64,000 bases of DNA from Thermoguttaceae bacterium (GTDB lineage: Bacteria > Planctomycetota > Planctomycetia > Pirellulales > Thermoguttaceae), in the NCBI GenBank assembly GCA_017447865.1, contig JAFSMO010000029.1, forward strand, positions 40,568 to 104,567. Reading direction: 5' to 3'. The position numbers were made by a program, and so were the translations under genes. Each line of letters opens with the position of its first letter. Position 1 is the stretch's first letter. The notes under the pieces are model-generated. The model had not been told where the DNA came from. It saw nothing but the letters and a program-made list of their open reading frames with translations, and made no database searches. Of this stretch, positions 60,815 to 64,000 are shown one piece after another.

Positions 60815-60946
60815 GGCCTTGGGCCGACCCTCGCATTGGTATGTATTTTTGGGTGTGGTTTTTCATCGTTTGAGTCCCTTTTTTACGATGTTTAATCGTT
60901 TCCGTGGTATGAATTTTCTGGAAATTTTCGCGCGTCTGGAAATTGC

Positions 60947-60986
60947 CAAAAACTGTCAAAAACTGGCAAAAACTGTCAAAAACTGG
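60947..60986. repeat. Four 10-base direct repeats beside the tRNA remnant
   Basis: CAAAAACTGK occurs four times in a row (60947-60956, 60957-60966, 60967-60976, 60977-60986) with the last base alternating T/G. The period equals one DNA turn, so a protein could bind the same face. Being 130-170 bases from the tRNA remnant, they could be arm-type integrase sites or iterons. The remainder of 60589-61064 shows no gene apart from the small frame noted with the terminator. Confidence 0.7.
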
Positions 60987-61036
60987 CAAGTTTTGCCATC
61001 GTTTTGGTATGACTTTTGAAAAGCCCGTTTCGGCAA

Positions 61037-61062
61037 TAAAAAACCCCGCTCCGTGCGGGGTT
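61037..61062 (-). terminator. Intrinsic terminator of the RHH gene
   Basis: AACCCCGC and GCGGGGTT (61042-61062) pair around a 5-base loop, followed on the minus strand by a T-run. It begins three bases after the stop codon of the small regulator. Confidence 0.88.
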
Positions 61063-61064
61063 CG

Positions 61065-61301
61065 TCACTTGCTTTTACGACCGGCGGCCAGCGCCTCTCG
61101 AATGGCGTCTTGCACCGTGGCTCGGATCACTTCGTGCAGCGCCTCGGCCAATCGTGAAGTGGCGGTGGCGGAACGGCTCAGCTCGTTCGGGATGGCGTGG
61201 TCGAGGAACTTGCTGAGCGGCTCCTCGATCTGGGGCAGGAGGGCGTGGACCTCCGGGCTGAGTGTGCTGGTTACCTGGATGCGCGGCTTGCGTTTCTTCA
61301 T
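61065..61301 (-). CDS. Small ribbon-helix-helix-like DNA-binding protein
   Basis: This is a 78-residue protein. KPRIQVTSTLSPEVHALLPQ (residues ~5-24) has the strand-then-helix pattern of Arc/MetJ-type regulators, followed by a second helix with EPLSKFLDHAI and a C-terminal helix. I take the ATG at 61301, eight bases after GGAG. It has its own consensus promoter, an inverted repeat at the start of transcription and a perfect terminator, so it is an autonomous, probably self-regulated unit. Proteins of this size are typical of mobile elements. Confidence 0.6.
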   Translation of the reverse strand: MKKRKPRIQVTSTLSPEVHALLPQIEEPLSKFLDHAIPNELSRSATATSRLAEALHEVIRATVQDAIREALAAGRKSK

Positions 61302-61328
61302 GGTCATTTCTCCGTGGGTTTAGGGTGG

Positions 61329-61348
61329 TGAGGGACCCGCGTCCCTCA
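61329..61348. promoter_or_regulatory. Operator-like inverted repeat of the RHH gene
   Basis: TGAGGGAC (61329-61336) and GTCCCTCA (61341-61348) are perfect inverted repeats with a 4-base gap, overlapping the first transcribed bases of the regulator gene. This is a natural site for self-repression. Confidence 0.55.
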
Positions 61349-61362
61349 AATCGAACACCGGC

Positions 61363-61390
61363 ATTATAAAGGCTTCTGAAAATATGTCAA
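61363..61390 (-). promoter_or_regulatory. Consensus promoter of the RHH gene
   Basis: On the minus strand TTGACA (61385-61390) and TATAAT (61363-61368) are both perfect and 16 bases apart. Transcription would start near 61356. The rest of the 61302-61630 gap holds only the hybrid cluster protein promoter and leader. Confidence 0.8.
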
Positions 61391-61490
61391 TGGGAAATGC
61401 GAGCAATTTGAGTAAAAAACAAGAAATTAAATTCTATTTGACTATTTAGAAAGTTTATTTTCTGGTGCGAGAAAAAAAACTTCCTCCCAC

Positions 61491-61519
61491 TTGACTTTTC
61501 CCTCTCCGTCGAATAAAAT
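61491..61519 (+). promoter_or_regulatory. Promoter of the hybrid cluster protein operon
   Basis: TTGACT (61491-61496) and TAAAAT (61514-61519) are 17 bases apart. Transcription would start near 61526, leaving a leader of about 105 bases that could carry control by a nitrosative-stress regulator; I see no clear operator. Confidence 0.7.
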
Positions 61520-61630
61520 GGTGTATATGGTTTTGATCTTTATGCTATACATTGAACCCGTCCGCGATTTAATTATCTTTCCGGTACGTTGTTATCGGAT
61601 GAACCTTAACAAGAGAAAGGAACCACGAAA

Positions 61631-63214
61631 ATGGACCAAAAGATGTTTTGCTGGCAGTGCCAGGAGACAGCAGGAAACAAGGGTTGCACGATTTGCGGCG
61701 TGTGCGGAAAGAATGCGGAAGTTGCGACTTTACAGGACGAGCTTGTCTATGAGACGAAGCTCCTTGGAGCGGCTGCCACACAGTTGCGCAAAGAGGGCAA
61801 GACGGTCGCCCAGGAGATCAACCACCTCGTGACGGTGAATCTCTTTATCACGATCACAAACGCCAACTTCGACGCGGAGGCGATCAAAGCCGCCATCGAA
61901 AAGACCAGAAAAGTCAGGGAAGAACTTGATTGTGAAGGTTCTCTTGTGGCTGATAAGAACCGTATTGGCGTACTGGCGACGGAGAACGAGGATGTACGGA
62001 GCCTGCGCGAACTGATCATCTACGGGCTGAAGGGGCTTGCAGCCTATTCGAAGCACGCGAACGCGCTCATGGAGGACGACGAGGAAATTGACGCTTTTAT
62101 CCAGCGGGCACTTGCCGCCACGCTCGATGATTCGCTTTCGGTTGACGATTTGGTCGCACTGACCCTTGAGACCGGAAAATTCGGTGTTTCTGGCATGGCG
62201 CTTCTCGACAAGGCGAACACCTCGGCATACGGGAATCCCGAGATCACGGAAGTGAAAACCGGCGTTCGCGGTAACCCCGGCATCCTTATTTCGGGTCACG
62301 ATCTGCGAGACCTGGAAATGCTTTTGGAGCAGACTGCGGGGACGGGCGTCGATGTCTATACCCATTCCGAAATGCTTCCGGCCCACTACTATCCGGCGTT
62401 CAAGAAATATCCGCACTTCGCCGGGAACTACGGCAATGCGTGGTGGAAGCAGAAGGAGGAGTTCGAGAAGTTCAACGGACCGATCCTGATGACAACGAAC
62501 TGCGTGATTCCGCCCGCGGATTCTTACAAAGACCGGCTTTGGACGACCGGCGCGGCAGGCTTCTCCGGTTGCCGCCACATCGCCGGAGAATATGGCGAGA
62601 CAAAGGATTTCTCGGGAATCATTGAGCAGGCGAAGACATGCCCTCCGCCGACCGAAATCGAAACCGGCAGTATTGTCGGCGGTTTCGCGCACGAGCAGGT
62701 GTTTGCGCTCGCTGACAAAGTGATTGAGGCCGTGAAATCGGGCGCGATCCGCAAATTCGTGGTAATGGCGGGCTGTGATGGACGTCACCGTACACGCGAA
62801 TATTATGCCGAGTTTGCGAAGAAATTGCCGAAAGATGTCGTGATCCTCACGGCGGGCTGTGCGAAGTACAAGTATAACAAACTGGATCTCGGCGATATTG
62901 GCGGTATTCCGCGTGTCCTCGACGCGGGGCAGTGCAACGATTCGTATTCGCTTGCGCTCATCGCGCTGAAGCTGAAAGAAGCGTTTGGCCTTGAAGATGT
63001 CAACCAGCTTCCGCTTGCGTTCAACATTGCCTGGTATGAACAAAAAGCGGTGATTGTTTTGCTGGCGCTGCTCTACCTTGGTGTCAAGAACATCCACCTC
63101 GGTCCGACGCTTCCGGCATTCCTGTCTCCGAACGTCGCCAAGGTCCTTGTTGAGACCTTTGGCATTGCTGGTATCGGGACGGTTGACGACGACATAAAAC
63201 TTCTCATCGGCTGA
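61631..63214 (+). CDS. hcp: Hybrid cluster protein (hydroxylamine/NO reductase type)
   Basis: This is a 527-residue protein of normal family length. The N-terminal cluster motif is C7-x2-C10-x8-C19-x5-C25, the layout found in anaerobe Hcp. Later motifs around the hybrid Fe-S-O cluster are present: [26 protein letters not shown] (His/Glu), TTNCVIPP (Cys), [11 protein letters not shown] (Cys) and [16 protein letters not shown] (Cys). The enzyme removes NO or hydroxylamine in anaerobes. Strong promoter upstream; followed by the C_GCAxxG_C_C gene in the same direction. Confidence 0.93.
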   Translation: MDQKMFCWQCQETAGNKGCTICGVCGKNAEVATLQDELVYETKLLGAAATQLRKEGKTVAQEINHLVTVNLFITITNANFDAEAIKAAIEKTRKVREELDCEGSLVADKNRIGVLATENEDVRSLRELIIYGLKGLAAYSKHANALMEDDEEIDAFIQRALAATLDDSLSVDDLVALTLETGKFGVSGMALLDKANTSAYGNPEITEVKTGVRGNPGILISGHDLRDLEMLLEQTAGTGVDVYTHSEMLPAHYYPAFKKYPHFAGNYGNAWWKQKEEFEKFNGPILMTTNCVIPPADSYKDRLWTTGAAGFSGCRHIAGEYGETKDFSGIIEQAKTCPPPTEIETGSIVGGFAHEQVFALADKVIEAVKSGAIRKFVVMAGCDGRHRTREYYAEFAKKLPKDVVILTAGCAKYKYNKLDLGDIGGIPRVLDAGQCNDSYSLALIALKLKEAFGLEDVNQLPLAFNIAWYEQKAVIVLLALLYLGVKNIHLGPTLPAFLSPNVAKVLVETFGIAGIGTVDDDIKLLIG

Positions 63215-63230
63215 TGGAATGGAAGGCATT

Positions 63231-63591
63231 ATGACAACACAAGAACGACAGGAATACGCCGCGCAATTGAAGCGCGAGATGAACTGTTGCCAGGCTGTCG
63301 TGCGCGCATTCGCCGATACGCTGAATATGCCAGAGGACAAACTCATGCAGCTTGCTGCCGGTTTCGGCTCTGGCATGGGGACGATGGAGGGAACCTGCGG
63401 CGCGCTCGTGGGAGCGATCATGGTCGCGGGTCTCCGCACCGGCGGGAACGGAACGATGGCATTATCGCGCAAGATACTGCCGCGACCTCAAGGGCATTGG
63501 AACCGGCAAAATCTTATGCAGCTACGAGAACTGCGTCCGCAACGCCGTCCTCGCGGCGGACATCTTGGAGACTCCCAAGACAGAAGAATAG
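63231..63591 (+). pseudogene. C_GCAxxG_C_C family gene, frameshifted
   Basis: The first frame gives CCQAVVRAFAD...FGSGMGTMEGTCGALVGAIMVAGLR, the Cys-rich start of this small redox-type family. Near 63467-63476 the family match jumps to another frame: CRDLKGIGTGKILCSYENCVRNAVLAADIL, ending with a stop at 63591. The matching ends and a terminator right after show that the gene is intact except for a small deletion or a sequencing slip. GGAAGG lies four bases before the ATG at 63231. It is probably co-transcribed with hcp. Confidence 0.75.
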
Positions 63592-63618
63592 ATACTAGGG
63601 CATATCGGAATCTACACG

Positions 63619-63649
63619 GGACACCTCGCTGCGACCGAGGTGTCCTTTT
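63619..63649 (+). terminator. Intrinsic terminator of the hcp operon
   Basis: GGACACCTCG (63619-63628) and CGAGGTGTCC (63636-63645) form a perfect 10-base-pair stem followed by TTTT. Its place, 28 bases after 63591, supports the frameshift-corrected end of the gene before it. Confidence 0.88.
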
Positions 63650-63736
63650 CGTAGATGGTCTCTGTGTTCGTCCGGTGGGCACAATGTTGCTGTACTATCG
63701 TCAGACGGCTATCTCAGTGTGTCTTTAGTTCCTAGT

Positions 63737-64000
63737 CAAGAGTAAGCGCGGCCAGCCTCCGGCCCCTCCCCCGTCACTGGTCTGTAATACGCTAAAATCT
63801 CGAACTCCCTCCCGCCTGCGCATTGGCAGTAGGTCTGGATGCCGCGGGACTGCGCCAGGTCCCACATCCGGCGGCAGAAGGCCGGGGCGCCGAAATCGTT
63901 CAGCCCGGTCGGGCCGTAGATCTGCTCGGTGTTTGGCGCGAGCGTGAACGTCTCGGTGCGCCAGGTCGCGTTGCGGATCGAGTTTTCGTATTCCGCGACG
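63737..64000 (-). CDS. C-terminal part of an unidentified protein, 5' end outside window
   Basis: On the minus strand 87 codons are open from the window edge to a TGA at 63737-63739. The product contains FGAPAFCRRMWDLAQSR and ends EILAYYRP...GRAYS; codon use is GC-rich and gene-like. I do not recognise the family. There is no terminator in view between it and the hcp operon terminator, which it faces. Confidence 0.5.

Noticed and set aside
60773..60850. Complete tRNA gene
   Set aside because: The anticodon stem pairs only partly and no D-arm or matching 5' acceptor strand is found within the required distance.
60947..60986. Possible CRISPR array
   Set aside because: The units are only 10 bases long and directly joined without spacers; despite the nearby Cas6 remnant this is not a CRISPR array.
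61730..63472. Minus-strand open frame of 580 codons
   Set aside because: Antisense of hcp, which has all cluster ligands on the plus strand.
63219..63728. 169-residue protein read straight through in one frame
   Set aside because: After about residue 85 the family match is lost and the frame runs through the terminator; the true end is in another frame at 63591.

Overview
Organism. The window looks like a chromosome segment of an anaerobic member of the Planctomycetota (PVC group). The clues are a small membrane-anchored SHD1-like protein (32.0 kb), a twin-arginine Gfo/Idh/MocA oxidoreductase beside exported HEAT-repeat and ceramidase-like proteins (32.4-42.1 kb), and a hybrid cluster protein with a C_GCAxxG_C_C family gene (61.6-63.6 kb). 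The lineage is inferred from gene content only; no rRNA is present. Base composition is uneven: 2-18.6 kb is AT-rich, 32.4-42 kb is clearly GC-rich, and the composition changes again inside the 44.6-55.7 kb genes. This suggests a mosaic of acquired blocks.

Layout. (1) 0-1.8 kb: an HPr-kinase-like P-loop protein (partial) and an NAD-dependent epimerase/reductase in one operon. (2) 2.0-10.9 kb, minus strand, operon A: NrdG-like radical SAM protein, membrane-anchored coiled-coil protein, Clp-type AAA+ ATPase, degenerate kinase-like protein with Fn3/Ig-like C-terminus, zinc-ribbon double-GTPase-like protein, GAP1-like protein with a C-terminal membrane anchor, and a small protein. (3) 11.4-18.6 kb, minus strand: an RtcR-type CARF-sigma54 activator upstream of an HsdM-like protein with a broken NPPF motif, a short HsdS-like protein, an OLD/RecF-type ATPase and a PLD-like protein. 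No HsdR is present. (4) 18.8-19.6 kb, plus strand: a thymidylate-kinase-like gene. (5) 19.6-31.6 kb, minus strand, operon B: leucine-rich-repeat protein, then (after a terminator) an Upf1-like SF1 helicase, a PIN-domain protein, and a second coiled-coil / Clp AAA+ / radical SAM set paralogous to that of operon A. (6) 32.0-42.1 kb: SHD1-like protein and a minus-strand carbohydrate/lipid-type gene set that includes a tandem duplication of a ceramidase-like lipoprotein. (7) 42.5-58.6 kb, minus strand: a DISARM-like operon (SNF2 helicase, very large adenine methylase, fused DEAD helicase-DUF1998 protein, RelE-UvrD helicase). (8) 58.7-64 kb: an exported REase-like protein, a truncated Cas6, a 3' half of a tRNA-Ile gene followed by its terminator, a ribbon-helix-helix regulator with its own promoter and operator-like repeat, the hybrid cluster protein operon, and the end of an unidentified gene.

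How it fits together. Roughly 2-31.6 kb and 42.5-60 kb read as a defence/conflict island around and between metabolic genes. The most unusual feature is the repeated triad radical SAM + coiled coil + Clp-type AAA+ (no ClpP partner, no glycyl-radical enzyme partner). It is coupled once to a GTPase/GAP1 system and once to a helicase/PIN/LRR set. Between the two copies sits a restriction-modification-like cassette that has apparently lost both methylation and HsdR, headed by a CARF-type sigma54 regulator. Functional statements come from recognised motifs in the translated sequence; no database search was possible.
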